Positions 1-8,902 of a stretch of DNA of 64,000 nucleotides are shown here, in pieces (within the stretch, counting starts at the first letter, position 1; the number at the start of each line of letters is the position of its first letter). A model generated the notes under the pieces. The model saw nothing but the letters and a program-made list of their open reading frames with translations, did not search any database and was not told the origin of the DNA. The stretch is from Halorubrum halophilum (GTDB lineage Archaea > Halobacteriota > Halobacteria > Halobacteriales > Haloferacaceae), in assembly GCF_000739595.1 (NCBI RefSeq), contig NZ_BBJP01000006.1, forward strand, positions 62,001 through 126,000, read 5' to 3'. A program made the position numbers and the translations under genes.

Positions 1-1
1 G

Positions 2-865
2 TACGTCGTCAGCAAGTGGGGGTTCGAGCTGATCCCGCCGGTGACGCTCGGCTTCCTCCGGGTCGCGGTCGGCGGCGGCGCGCTCTGGATCGTCGTCGCC
101 GGCCGGGGCGGTTCCACGCCGTCCCGCGACGAGTGGCCGACGTTCGTCGCGCTGGGCGGGTGGGTGACCCTGACGATTGTCACCCAGTTCGTCGGCACGG
201 AACTGACCAACGCCAGTCAGGGCTCGCTGCTGACGGTTCTCACACCCGTCTTTACCGTTCTGCTCGGCGCGGCGGTGCTCGGCGAGCGCGTCACGACGGC
301 GAAGGCGGGCGGGATGACCGTCGCCGGGGTCGGGACCGGAGTCGTGATCGCCGGCCAGTACGACCTCGGATCGATGGCCGCCGGCAACGCCGCCGGCGTG
401 GCGCTGCTCCTGGTCGCCAGCGCGACGTGGGCCGGCTACACCGTCTGGGGGCTGCCCGTGGTGAGGCGCCACGGCGCGCTGCGCGCGGCGACGTACTCCT
501 CGCTGGCGAGCCTCCCGATACTCGGCGTCCTCGCAGTCGGCGAGCTGTGGTACCTCGGCCTCTCCCCGACCGACATCCCGGTGACCGCGGAGTCGACCGC
601 CGCCGTCCTGTACCTCGGGCTGGCGTCGACGGCGGCGGCGTGGTTCCTCTGGTACAAGGGCTTAGAGTACGTGCCCGCGGGGACGGTCGCCGTCTTCTTC
701 TTCGCACAGCCCGCCGTCGGGGCGGCGCTCGGCGCGGCGCTGCTCGGCGAGGCGCTCGGACCGGGATACCTCGTCGGCGGCGCGCTGATGACCGCCGGGA
801 TCTGGGCCGTGAGCCGGGAGCGCGCGGGAACCACGGAAGAGACGCCGGACGTGGCCGCGGAGTGA
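2..865 (+). CDS. EamA/DMT-family transporter (5' partial)
   Basis: This is a polytopic inner-membrane transporter of the drug/metabolite (EamA) superfamily, which typically exports metabolites or amino acids; the substrate cannot be read from sequence. The reading frame is open from base 2 to the TGA at 863-865, giving 288 codons with the true start left of the window. Alternating hydrophobic helices are evident, and the two EamA repeats look similar, with LLTVLTPVFTVLLGAAVLGE in the first and VAVFFFAQPAVGAALGAALL in the second. The family usually has about 300 residues and ten helices, so only a few N-terminal residues are missing. Confidence 0.85.
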   Translation, partial: YVVSKWGFELIPPVTLGFLRVAVGGGALWIVVAGRGGSTPSRDEWPTFVALGGWVTLTIVTQFVGTELTNASQGSLLTVLTPVFTVLLGAAVLGERVTTAKAGGMTVAGVGTGVVIAGQYDLGSMAAGNAAGVALLLVASATWAGYTVWGLPVVRRHGALRAATYSSLASLPILGVLAVGELWYLGLSPTDIPVTAESTAAVLYLGLASTAAAWFLWYKGLEYVPAGTVAVFFFAQPAVGAALGAALLGEALGPGYLVGGALMTAGIWAVSRERAGTTEETPDVAAE

Positions 866-898
866 TCCGCGGGCGACCGCACGGCGACCATCCCCCCC

Positions 899-1696
899 CT
901 ACGTCGCCCGCTTCTCCAGTTCGCCCGTGAGCCCGGCGGCGTCGAACTCGTGGTCGGGCCGGATCGCGACGAAGTCGAGGAACCGCCGGGCGGCCAGAAT
1001 CTCGTCGGTCGAGTAGCTGTCGAGCGCGGCGTCGACGGCGTCGGCCGCGCCGATCAGGGGCTCCAGCGCGGCGAGGGCGCTCGCGAGGTCGTACGACCGC
1101 GCCGACTCGCGGCCCTCCTCGCTCACGCTCGTCGCGTCGATGACGTAGAGGTCGCCGTCGCGAACGAGGACGTTCTCCGCGCGGAGGTCGCCGTGGGCGA
1201 GCCCGGCGTCGTGAATGGTTCGGAGGGTCCCGAACAGCGCCGGGGCGAGCGCGGCCACGTCTCCGGTGTCGAGCTCGTCGAGCGTCCGGAACTCGGGGAG
1301 GTACTCCAGCACGACGACGCCGAGGTCGCCGACCTCCAGGGCCTCGATCGGTTCCGGGGCGTTGACGCCGATCTCGCGGACCTTCCGGGTCGCCTCCAGC
1401 TCGTGGCGCGCCATCTCGTAGGGGGTCTCGTAGCGCTCGAAGAAGCCCTCGGTGCCCGCGGAGAAGGCGCCGAGGTTGCGTCCGGTGGTGAACAGCGCGT
1501 GGACGAGCGTGTTCTGGCGGGTGATCACCTTCACGAACAGGTCGTCGTCGATCACCATCGGCGTCGACAACCAGTTGTCGGCGTCGAGGAACCGCACCCG
1601 CATCTCGTCGCGGTCGTACCGGTCTGCCAGCTCGCGGACGACCCGCTCGATGTCGGGCCAATCCACGCGACCGCGTACGATCCGACGAAGCTCCAT
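899..1696 (-). CDS. RIO/Bud32-like protein kinase or aminoglycoside-type kinase
   Basis: A 265-residue kinase-fold protein. The catalytic loop is HGDLRAENVL (about residues 168-177), with Asp170 as the likely catalytic base. IDAT (186-189) replaces the DFG motif and supplies the metal-binding Asp. Lys56 in LFVKVITR could be the ATP-binding lysine. The compact lobe and HGDLRxEN pattern resemble archaeal RIO/ABC1/Bud32-like kinases more than eukaryotic Ser/Thr kinases. The start is the ATG at 1694-1696. It is divergent from the acyl-CoA dehydrogenase gene with about 100 bases between them. The substrate is unknown; a small molecule or a protein are both possible. Confidence 0.7.
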   Translation of the reverse strand: MELRRIVRGRVDWPDIERVVRELADRYDRDEMRVRFLDADNWLSTPMVIDDDLFVKVITRQNTLVHALFTTGRNLGAFSAGTEGFFERYETPYEMARHELEATRKVREIGVNAPEPIEALEVGDLGVVVLEYLPEFRTLDELDTGDVAALAPALFGTLRTIHDAGLAHGDLRAENVLVRDGDLYVIDATSVSEEGRESARSYDLASALAALEPLIGAADAVDAALDSYSTDEILAARRFLDFVAIRPDHEFDAAGLTGELEKRAT

Positions 1697-1800
1697 GGAC
1701 CGACCGAGGCGACCGCGACTGATAAATGGTCACGTCAGACTCACCAGAATCGATCACGGTCGTTCGTACTGTTTATGCCGTCGCGTCGCAATTCTTGCGC

Positions 1801-2946
1801 ATGGACTTCGAGCTGCCCGCGGAACACCGGATGATCCGCGACACCGTGCGGGAGTTTTGCGAGGAGGAGATCCGGCCGATCGCCCAGGAGATCGAGGACG
1901 AACACCGGTTCCCCGACGAGGTGTTCGCCGATCTCAACGACCTAGATATGATGGGCGTCCCGATCTCGGAAGAGTACGGCGGGCTCGGCGGCGACCAGCT
2001 CATGTACGCGCTGGTCACCGAGGAGCTCGGCCGCGTCTCCGGCGGGATCGGGCTCTCGTACGCCGCCCACACCTCGCTCGGCGCGAAGCCGATCGAGTTG
2101 TTCGGGACGCCGGCACAGAAGGAGGAGTGGCTCCGACCGCTCGCCGAGGGCGGCGAGCTCGGCGCGTGGGCGCTCACGGAGCCCGGCAGCGGCTCCGACG
2201 CCTCGGACATGGACACGACCGCCGAGCACGACGCCGACGCCGGCGAGTACGTGCTGAACGGGACGAAGCAGTTCATCACGAACGCGAACGTCGCCAACAG
2301 CGTGCTGGTAAAGGCCGTCACCGATCCGGACGCCGGCTACGACGGGATCTCGACGTTCATCGTCGATCCCGACGACGACGGGTTCGAGGTGACCACGGTC
2401 TGGGACAAGATGGGCCTCAACTGCTCGCCCACCTGCGAGATCTCGCTGGACGACGTGCGGATCCCGGAGGACCGCCTGCTCGGCGAGGAGGGCGAGGGGT
2501 GGACGCAGACGATGAAGACGCTCGACGGAGGACGAATCTCCATCGCCGCGCTCTCGGTGGGGCTCGCGCAGGGCGCCTACGAGGCCGCCAAGGAGTACGC
2601 CGGCGAGCGCGAGCAGTTCGGCAAGCCGATCGCGAAGTTCGACGCGATCCGCGACAAGGTGGTCCACATGCACCGGCAGACCGAGCGCGCCCGCTTGCTC
2701 ACGCACAAGGCGGCGACGACGTACGACGCCGGCGACGAGGTGACGCGGGAGTCCGCGCTGGCGAAGCTCGACGCCAGCGAGGCCGCCCGTGAGGTGGCCG
2801 AGGAGGCGGTCCAGACGCTCGGCGGCTACGGGTACACCACCGACTTCGCGCCGCAGCGCTTCTACCGCGACGCGAAGCTGATGGAGATCGGCGAGGGAAC
2901 GAGCGAGATCCAACACGTGGTGTTGGGCCGCGAAATCGGGCTCTAA
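1801..2946 (+). CDS. acyl-CoA dehydrogenase
   Basis: A FAD-dependent acyl-CoA dehydrogenase catalysing alpha-beta dehydrogenation of an acyl-CoA in fatty-acid or branched-chain amino-acid breakdown. From the ATG at 1801 it has 381 residues, the normal family length. A longer in-frame start at 1726 would add 25 residues that do not look like the family and cross the probable promoter (gtttatgc at about 1770), so I reject it. Visible signatures are AWALTEPGSGSDAS in the middle domain and, near the C terminus, QTLGGYGYTTDFAPQRFYRD followed by IGEGTSEIQ, whose Glu is the usual catalytic base. The chain length preference cannot be told. Confidence 0.92.
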   Translation: MDFELPAEHRMIRDTVREFCEEEIRPIAQEIEDEHRFPDEVFADLNDLDMMGVPISEEYGGLGGDQLMYALVTEELGRVSGGIGLSYAAHTSLGAKPIELFGTPAQKEEWLRPLAEGGELGAWALTEPGSGSDASDMDTTAEHDADAGEYVLNGTKQFITNANVANSVLVKAVTDPDAGYDGISTFIVDPDDDGFEVTTVWDKMGLNCSPTCEISLDDVRIPEDRLLGEEGEGWTQTMKTLDGGRISIAALSVGLAQGAYEAAKEYAGEREQFGKPIAKFDAIRDKVVHMHRQTERARLLTHKAATTYDAGDEVTRESALAKLDASEAAREVAEEAVQTLGGYGYTTDFAPQRFYRDAKLMEIGEGTSEIQHVVLGREIGL

Positions 2947-3041
2947 GTACCGTTCACTGCCCCGAACTGCGACACCAACTCCCGTTATCCCTCGCCGCTA
3001 CGCCTGTACTGAGCGATCGAGGTCTGACGGTCCCCGTTTCC

Positions 3042-3728
3042 CTATTCTCCGTCCCGCGCTCGCAGTTCGGCGAGCACGCCGGCAGTACCGTCCATGTACG
3101 AGTCTTCCAGCACGACATCGGCCGCGTTCCGGGCGGCGCCGTCAGCGTTGGCGACCGCGTACGACTCGCCGGCGACCGCGAAGGTGGACGCGTCGTTCTC
3201 GCTGTCGCCGACCGCGACGAACTCGTCGGGGTCGATCCCGAGCGCGTCGCCGACGCGTTCGAGCCCGATCCCCTTGCTCACGCCCGTCGCCTTGACGTGG
3301 TACGCGTAGCCGGTGTCGACGACTTCCACGTCGCCGCCGGCGGCCGCGGCGACCTCGCGCAGCAGCGGCTCGTCGGCGTCGAGCGACAGCGCCACCTCCG
3401 TCTCGCGCCAGCGGTTCACCGTGTCTCGGGCGCCCCAACCGGGGTCGCCGCCGCGCTCGCGGAACGCCTCGACGACGGCCCGCGGGGCCTCGGAATCGCC
3501 GAGCACCGTCGTCTCGCCGTCGACGTGCACGACGCCGCCGTTCTCGGCGATGACGGTTTCCGCGCGCCCGAGGAAGTGCGACAGCGCGACCGGGTACGGG
3601 AACGCCTTCCCAGTCGCGAGCACCACGGGAGCGTCCCAGTCCGGTAGCAACTCGAAAGCGCGCGCGTCGATCCGGCCGCTCGCCGTCGTCAGCGTCCCGT
3701 CGATGTCCAGCACGAGGGGCGGAACCAT
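3042..3728 (-). CDS. phosphoglycolate phosphatase, archaeal HAD type
   Basis: A 228-residue HAD-superfamily phosphatase of the archaeal phosphoglycolate phosphatase (TA0175-like, Cof/IIB) group, which removes phosphate from 2-phosphoglycolate. Motif I is VLDIDGTLT near the N terminus, with two aspartates for nucleophile and acid/base. Motif III lysine lies in KGIGLERVGDALG, and motif IV is GDSENDASTF. The cap region lies between these motifs, as in C2-cap enzymes. The length matches the family. Downstream (left) is the acyl-CoA dehydrogenase; upstream (right) is the repeat element at 3866, so no operon partner is evident. Confidence 0.88.
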   Translation of the reverse strand: MVPPLVLDIDGTLTTASGRIDARAFELLPDWDAPVVLATGKAFPYPVALSHFLGRAETVIAENGGVVHVDGETTVLGDSEAPRAVVEAFRERGGDPGWGARDTVNRWRETEVALSLDADEPLLREVAAAAGGDVEVVDTGYAYHVKATGVSKGIGLERVGDALGIDPDEFVAVGDSENDASTFAVAGESYAVANADGAARNAADVVLEDSYMDGTAGVLAELRARDGE

Positions 3729-3865
3729 ACCGGACGTGCGGCGACGACGCGCAACTATCTTCCGTTCGTAGGCGACAAAATAGTGCTAATAATACGGTTC
3801 TGTTGAAACATTGAGAAGTTGGTATGTTACAGTTTCAATCGCTCAGTAAAGGAACAGCGGTGAGT

Positions 3866-4384
3866 GATAGCGGGAGTGGGTATGGTACGCCGCGAGTGGT
3901 GTCGTTTATAAGTGATCGAGTGATGTTGCTGTCGGCTGTTTATACGTGATTGGTGGTGCTGTGGTGACGGCTTTCAAAGCCCCAGCCGTGAGGACCTCCG
4001 AACGTCGTTCCTGCTCGCTTCGCTGCGCGGGCTGCGACGTTCGTGGTCCCGCTCGCTCCGCTCGCGGGACTCGCGCGGCTCGATGCGCTCCTCGGTCAAT
4101 CGCTTCGCTCCTTCCCTGCGGTGCTTCCGTCGCCGTGCTTCGTCCTCACGGCTGCCCCTTTGAATCCCACCCACCCGCAACCGCACCGCAGCCTCACACC
4201 TCCCCAGCCTCGTCGCTGGCGCCGACGGCGCCAGCGACTCCCTCGCACCGTCGGTGAGCGGCCCGCTGGGCCGCTCACCGGGGCGCGCCACCGCATCGTT
4301 CTTTATAAGCGATCGTCACTGTCGCTCATGTCCTTTTAAATACGCTCCTGCCACCGACGATCTGCAATACCCACTCCCGCTATC
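3866..4384. repeat. Dispersed structured element, copy A (with inverted ends)
   Basis: A 519-bp non-coding element in the otherwise gene-free stretch 3729-4463. It is bounded by perfect 18-bp inverted repeats, gatagcgggagtgggtat at 3866-3883 and its complement at 4367-4384. Inside are three strong hairpins. The first has arms 3984-3995 and 4142-4153, enclosed by caaag/ctttg and a CCC/CCC internal loop. The second has 12-bp arms 4212-4223 and 4227-4238. The third has 13-bp arms 4252-4264 and 4268-4280. TTTATA-like boxes occur near both ends. Copies B (15719-15945) and C (52070-52511) share the conserved blocks. No plausible protein is encoded. I saw no target duplication. Confidence 0.85.
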
Positions 4385-4463
4385 GATCAAAAAGCGCTCT
4401 GTATCGACTGGCTGACTCAGACGGAATGCGTCTAAAGAATAGTTTCAACGGAGCCGACGCTAC

Positions 4464-5636
4464 TCAAACCGACCACGAGGATCGATCGAACAGCTCGCGG
4501 AACACGAGCGTCGGAAACCGCGGGACGAGCCGGCTCGGCGGTCGTCCCTTCCCGTCGCTCTGGCGGGCCGTCACCCGGTCGAGCAGGCCCGCGTCCGCGA
4601 GTTCGTAGAGGACGCGCCGCACCGTCGAGGGCGACAGGTCGACCGCCTCGCGCGAGGCGATCGTCTCGGTCGCGGCGCTTACCGAGGCCCGATCGGCCTC
4701 CGGCAGACTCACGAGCTCGTAGAGGAGTCGACGCCGGCTCTCCGAGAGCGCGAGCACCCGCCCGAGCGCGACGCCGGGACGCGGGACCGCCTCGATCCCC
4801 GCGTCGAGGTCCTCCGGTCGCACCGTCGACGCGCCGGCGCGCTCCGCGGTGATGGCCGCGCCGACGATCGCGGCGAGCGCGTCGTGGGCGTCGCCGTCGG
4901 CCCACTCGCTGATCTCGCGGATCTGGTCGTGGGTGAGCGCGTCCCGCCCGAGCCCGGTGGAACACCGGCTCGTCAGCAGCTCGACGAGCACGTGGCGGCG
5001 GTACGGCTCGAACGCCACCGCCTCGTCCGGGTCCCAGTCGATCACCGCCGGGTCCTCACGGCCGAGACACACCGGAACGACCCGGTCGCTGACGGCCGTG
5101 AGCCACTCGACGACGGTCGTCGGGCTCGGCGTCTCCGGCTCGTCCACGTGATCGACCGCGACGACCAGGTCGGGGCCGGTCGCGATGGCGTCCCGCAGGG
5201 ATTCGGCCACCTCGTCCGTGCCGACCCCGTGTTCGGGGACGGCGTCGTCGCTGATCGCGTCCAGCGTGGCGTGACAGATCCGGAACCGAGTCGACGCCCG
5301 CCGCGCGTCTACGTAGACGAAGCCCGGAAGCGTCGGCTCGACCGCGCGCGTCGACGTCTGTATCGCTCGTCGCGGGCCGCTGTGAGACGCGAGCCGCTCG
5401 AACAGCTCGGAGACGATAGCCGACTTCCCGCTTCCCTTCGGTCCGTGAACGTAGGCGCTCGGCGGGAGCGACCCGGCAAAGGCCGGCTCGAACACGTCGA
5501 GGAGCCGCTCGATCGCCGGTCCACGACCGACCGGAGAACCGGAGTGTGACACCGGGGAGACGGCGTCGATGTCCACGAGAACCCCGGCTCCGACGTCGTA
5601 GCCGAGCCGCCGCTCGATCCGGTCGTCGATGTTCAC
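4464..5636 (-). CDS. divergent Orc1/Cdc6-like AAA+ ATPase
   Basis: A 390-residue AAA+ protein of the Orc1/Cdc6 type. Walker A is GPKGSGKS (65-72). The Walker B-like segment VVAVDHVDE (158-166) has DH in place of the usual DE. The C-terminal 100 residues look like a winged helix (LSPSTVRRVLYELADAGLLD). Haloarchaea carry many such paralogues, and only some act at origins. I see no origin-recognition-box repeats next to this gene, unlike the copy at 30300. It lies just right of repeat copy A. It may be a replication-initiator paralogue or a regulatory ATPase. Confidence 0.75.
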   Translation of the reverse strand: MNIDDRIERRLGYDVGAGVLVDIDAVSPVSHSGSPVGRGPAIERLLDVFEPAFAGSLPPSAYVHGPKGSGKSAIVSELFERLASHSGPRRAIQTSTRAVEPTLPGFVYVDARRASTRFRICHATLDAISDDAVPEHGVGTDEVAESLRDAIATGPDLVVAVDHVDEPETPSPTTVVEWLTAVSDRVVPVCLGREDPAVIDWDPDEAVAFEPYRRHVLVELLTSRCSTGLGRDALTHDQIREISEWADGDAHDALAAIVGAAITAERAGASTVRPEDLDAGIEAVPRPGVALGRVLALSESRRRLLYELVSLPEADRASVSAATETIASREAVDLSPSTVRRVLYELADAGLLDRVTARQSDGKGRPPSRLVPRFPTLVFRELFDRSSWSV

Positions 5637-5877
5637 GGACGACCCTCCTCGATACTCCGATAAAACCGAAGCGAAGCGCGGTCGCTACCGCTCTGATCCG
5701 GATTTTGGCCGCGTCTCGCGTGACGTGTCATGATGGGTCCAGCGATTCGGTCATGTGCGCGTACAGCAGACGTTGCGACCGCACGACGGGCGTCCTGCGG
5801 TCGGGCCGGTTCGGGATGCCACGGACCCGGTCCGAGGCCGCTGCGGAATCGCTCCGAGACGATTCCCGCAAGCGGCG
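5637..5877. other. Intergenic stretch between cdc6-like gene and glpX
   Basis: About 240 bases without a credible gene. It should hold the promoter of the cdc6-like gene (minus strand) and the 3' end of the glpK-glpX transcript. I see no strong hairpin or repeat. Confidence 0.4.
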
Positions 5878-6972
5878 TTAGAGGTATCCGGCGTTCGGTA
5901 GCACGCCGAGGATCGCGAGGAGACCGACGACCAGCATCATGATCGCGATGGCCATCGCCGGCGGGTCGACGTGGGTTCCGGAGTGCGAGTAGAACAGCCG
6001 CTGGGTGACCTCGCCCACGAGGCCGCTGAGGGCCCCGAGAACGCCGGCCGCCAGCAGCGCGACCACGCTGCCCGCGACGGGGTCGATGACGACTGCACCC
6101 ACCGCGCCGAGAAGCGTGATATGGTGAGTCACCGGGATCTTCTCGACCCCGAGGTTCAGGAACAGCAGGCTCATCGCGGAGATGCCGTAGCCGAGGAAGA
6201 TGCTCCCCGTCTGGAGCCAGATGTAGCCGCCGAGGATGCCGCCGACGAGACCGATGGCGGTGACGCCCGACCACTTGTACTGGTGCGGGAGCCACGGCTC
6301 GGTCGCCGGGCGGCCGGCGTGTTCTTCCGGTCCGCCGTCGGCCTGCGGGTGGTCCTCGCCGCGCTCGAACGGCGACATGTCGAGGTAGCCGTCGCCCGCC
6401 GGCTTCCCGACGATCGGGTAGCCGAAGACGGGGCGCGCGAGGAACGCGGTCGCGAACACCGACACCGCGATGAAGTCGGTCGGCGGCGTCATCTCAAGCA
6501 CGTTGATGAAGACGCCGTTCGCGACCTGCGTGAACAGCATCCCGATCACGCCGAAGATCGCTCCGACGGCGAGGATGTCGGGCTTCGTCCCGAACGCGTA
6601 CGTGATGTCTTTCCCGAAGTGGTACCCGCCGTCTGCGGGGTTCATCTCGGGGTACTTCTTGCCGGCGTACGCCGAGGCGGCCACGCCGCCCGCGAACGCG
6701 ATGTGCGGGCCGGTGATCGCCCCGAAGCCGATGACGCCGGTGATTCCGGCGGCGAGCTGTCCCGGTTCGATCGCCGGGACCCCCGAAGCGAGCTCTCGCT
6801 GGAGGATACCGATCCCCTCACCGAGGAAGACGACGAACCCGGTGAAGATGAACGCGGGCAGCGCGCCGATGGCGGCGCCGAACGCCCCGCCGGCGAGGGC
6901 GGTGATGAGGAGCAGCAGGAACGGCTCCACCTCCATCCCGATGACCGGGATCTGAAGGAGTAGCTCGTTCAT
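5878..6972 (-). CDS. glpX: GlpX-like membrane protein, putative glycerol facilitator
   Basis: A 364-residue polytopic membrane protein with hydrophobic helices throughout, for example PFLLLLITALAGGAFGAAIG near the N terminus and MAIAIMMLVVGLLAILGVLP at the C terminus. A hydrophilic loop lies near residues 190-225. Its ATG directly abuts the stop codon of glpK, so the two are surely co-transcribed. In Haloferax volcanii a membrane gene in this position was named glpX and proposed as a glycerol facilitator; it is unrelated to bacterial GlpX fructose-bisphosphatase. The uptake role is inferred from context and that precedent. Confidence 0.75.
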   Translation of the reverse strand: MNELLLQIPVIGMEVEPFLLLLITALAGGAFGAAIGALPAFIFTGFVVFLGEGIGILQRELASGVPAIEPGQLAAGITGVIGFGAITGPHIAFAGGVAASAYAGKKYPEMNPADGGYHFGKDITYAFGTKPDILAVGAIFGVIGMLFTQVANGVFINVLEMTPPTDFIAVSVFATAFLARPVFGYPIVGKPAGDGYLDMSPFERGEDHPQADGGPEEHAGRPATEPWLPHQYKWSGVTAIGLVGGILGGYIWLQTGSIFLGYGISAMSLLFLNLGVEKIPVTHHITLLGAVGAVVIDPVAGSVVALLAAGVLGALSGLVGEVTQRLFYSHSGTHVDPPAMAIAIMMLVVGLLAILGVLPNAGYL

Positions 6973-8511
6973 CTACTCGTCCTCCTCGTCGACCGCCCAG
7001 TTCTTCGAGCGCTCGACCGCGTCGTCCCAGCGGCTGTACAGCTTGTCGACCTCACCCTGGGACTTCTCGGGGTTGAACTCGCGGTCGACCTGCCAGTTGT
7101 CGCGGAGCTCGTCGACGTTGTCCCAGTAGCCGACCGCCAGCCCGGCGGCGTACGCCGAGCCGAGCGCGGTGGTCTCGTCGACCTCCGGTCGCGCGATGTC
7201 CGTCTGGATGATGTCCGACTGGAGCTGACAGAGGAAGTTGTTCTTGACCGCGCCGCCGTCGACGCGGAGCGTCGTGGTCTCCACGCCGGAGTCGGCCTCC
7301 ATGGCCTCGGCGATGTCGCGGGTCTGGTAGGCGATCGATTCGAGCGTCGCCCGGACGATGTGCTCCTTGCTCGTTCCGCGGGTCATCCCGACGATGGTGC
7401 CGCGGGCGCGGCCGTCCCAGTGCGGGGCGCCGAGCCCCGTGAAGGCGGGGACCATATAGACGCCGTCGGTCGAGTCGACCGAACGCGCCAGCTCCGCGGT
7501 CTGGGCCGCGTTGTTGATCAGGTCGACGTCCTCGAGCCACTCGATCGCGGCGCCGGTGATGAAGATGGACCCTTCGAGCGCGTACTGGACGGGCTCGCCG
7601 GACATCTGGAACCCGATCGTCGTCAGCAGTCCGTGGTCGGACTCGACGGCGTCGTTCCCCGTGTTCATCAGGTAGAACGAACCGGTGCCGTAGGTGTTCT
7701 TCGCGTCGCCCTCGTCGAAGCAGGTCTGGCCGAACAGCGCCGCCTGCTGGTCGCCCAAGGCGCCGGCGACCGGGACCTCCTCGCCGAGGAAGCCGTCGGC
7801 GTCCGTGTGGCCGTAGTAGTCCTCGTCGGAGGAGGGTCGTACCTCGGGCACCATCTCCTTCGGTACGTCGAACTCGTCGAGGAGTTCGTCGTCCCACTCC
7901 AAGTCCCGGATGTTGTACAGCATCGTCCGGGAGGCGTTGGTGACGTCCGTGATGTGGTTGCCCGTCAGGTTGTAGATGAGCCACGAGTCGATGGTGCCCA
8001 TCACGAGCTCGCCGTCGCGAGCTCGGTCGCGGAGGTCGCCGCCCCGGGAGCTCTGCATCTTGAGCGGCTCGGCGTTGTCGAGGATCCACTCGGTCTTGGT
8101 CGCGGAGAAGTACGCGTCGGCCTCGAGGCCGGTCTTCTCGCGGATCTCCTCGACCTTGTCCGCCTCCTGCAGCTCCTCGACGCGGTCAGTGGTCCGTCGG
8201 TCCTGCCACACGAGGGCGTTGTGGACCGGTTTCCCGGAGTCTTTGTCCCAGACGATCGTCGTCTCGCGCTGGTTCGTGATCCCGATCGCGTCGAGCTGGT
8301 CCGCCTCCAGCCCCGCGTCGGCGAGGCCGTCGAGGACGACCTGTTTGGTGTTCTCCCAGATCTCGATGGGGTCGTGCTCGACCCATCCCGGGTTGGGGTA
8401 GATCTGTTCGTGCTGTTCGTACGCGTTCGCGACGACCTGGCCCGCATGGTCGAAGACCATGAACCGGGTACCGGTCGTCCCCTGGTCTATCGCACCGACA
8501 TACTGTGTCAT
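6973..8511 (-). CDS. glpK: glycerol kinase
   Basis: ATP-dependent phosphorylation of glycerol to sn-glycerol-3-phosphate, a main carbon route in haloarchaea living with glycerol-producing algae. The start chosen is the ATG at 8509-8511 (MTQYVGAIDQGTTGTRFMVF), giving 512 residues, the standard length. A longer frame upstream to 8613 adds a basic, non-family leader and is rejected. The FGGY-family fold is shown by the N-terminal DQGTTGTR phosphate motif, NQRETTIVWD, FTGLGAPHWDGRARG and GSAYAAGLAVGYW near the end. It is divergent from glpABC across a 391-bp control region and followed without a gap by glpX. Confidence 0.97.
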   Translation of the reverse strand: MTQYVGAIDQGTTGTRFMVFDHAGQVVANAYEQHEQIYPNPGWVEHDPIEIWENTKQVVLDGLADAGLEADQLDAIGITNQRETTIVWDKDSGKPVHNALVWQDRRTTDRVEELQEADKVEEIREKTGLEADAYFSATKTEWILDNAEPLKMQSSRGGDLRDRARDGELVMGTIDSWLIYNLTGNHITDVTNASRTMLYNIRDLEWDDELLDEFDVPKEMVPEVRPSSDEDYYGHTDADGFLGEEVPVAGALGDQQAALFGQTCFDEGDAKNTYGTGSFYLMNTGNDAVESDHGLLTTIGFQMSGEPVQYALEGSIFITGAAIEWLEDVDLINNAAQTAELARSVDSTDGVYMVPAFTGLGAPHWDGRARGTIVGMTRGTSKEHIVRATLESIAYQTRDIAEAMEADSGVETTTLRVDGGAVKNNFLCQLQSDIIQTDIARPEVDETTALGSAYAAGLAVGYWDNVDELRDNWQVDREFNPEKSQGEVDKLYSRWDDAVERSKNWAVDEEDE

Positions 8512-8902
8512 GTGTTGGATCCCTCCTGTGGCGCTGGTCCGCTTACGGGGTCGGCGCCGACCGCACGGCGGGCCTTGGTCCGGAGAGCAGTTCGCCCCCA
8601 AGCCACCGACCACGACGCCGCATCCGGCCCGTCTCCGGTCGAGCCACCGTCCGCGTCTCGACCGGCGAGCCGGTGTCGCCGCCGCCGCGACATATCTTCA
8701 CGGAAGCTACCACGCCACTCGTGAACATAATGTACTACCATAATAATCTTCCTGTTAAAATCTGTATTTCGCACCGGTCGAAAAAGTGAATATATAAATA
8801 AACTGGATCCAACAACAAATGTACTACTTGAACGTCCCTGATCGTTATGGGTGACTCCCCGTAGGAGGTAAAGTAAAGTGGGCGGGGTCCGACCGGATCG
8901 AT
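8512..8902. promoter_or_regulatory. Divergent glpKX / glpABC control region
   Basis: This 391-bp gap separates the two glycerol transcripts. Its right half is far more AT-rich than its surroundings. A TATA-like run gaatatataaata (8788-8800) would serve glpA and implies a leader of roughly 80 bases. Repeated words suggest operators: tgttggatcc at 8513-8522 and its inverse ggatccaaca at 8805-8814, and the direct repeat aatgtactac at 8729-8738 and 8818-8827. A GGAGGT at about 8865 is too far from the glpA ATG to act as its ribosome site. Confidence 0.6.

Noticed and set aside
3946-4339. Several open frames inside repeat copy A
   Set aside because: They are basic, Arg/Pro-rich translations of hairpins and are not shared as proteins with copies B or C.
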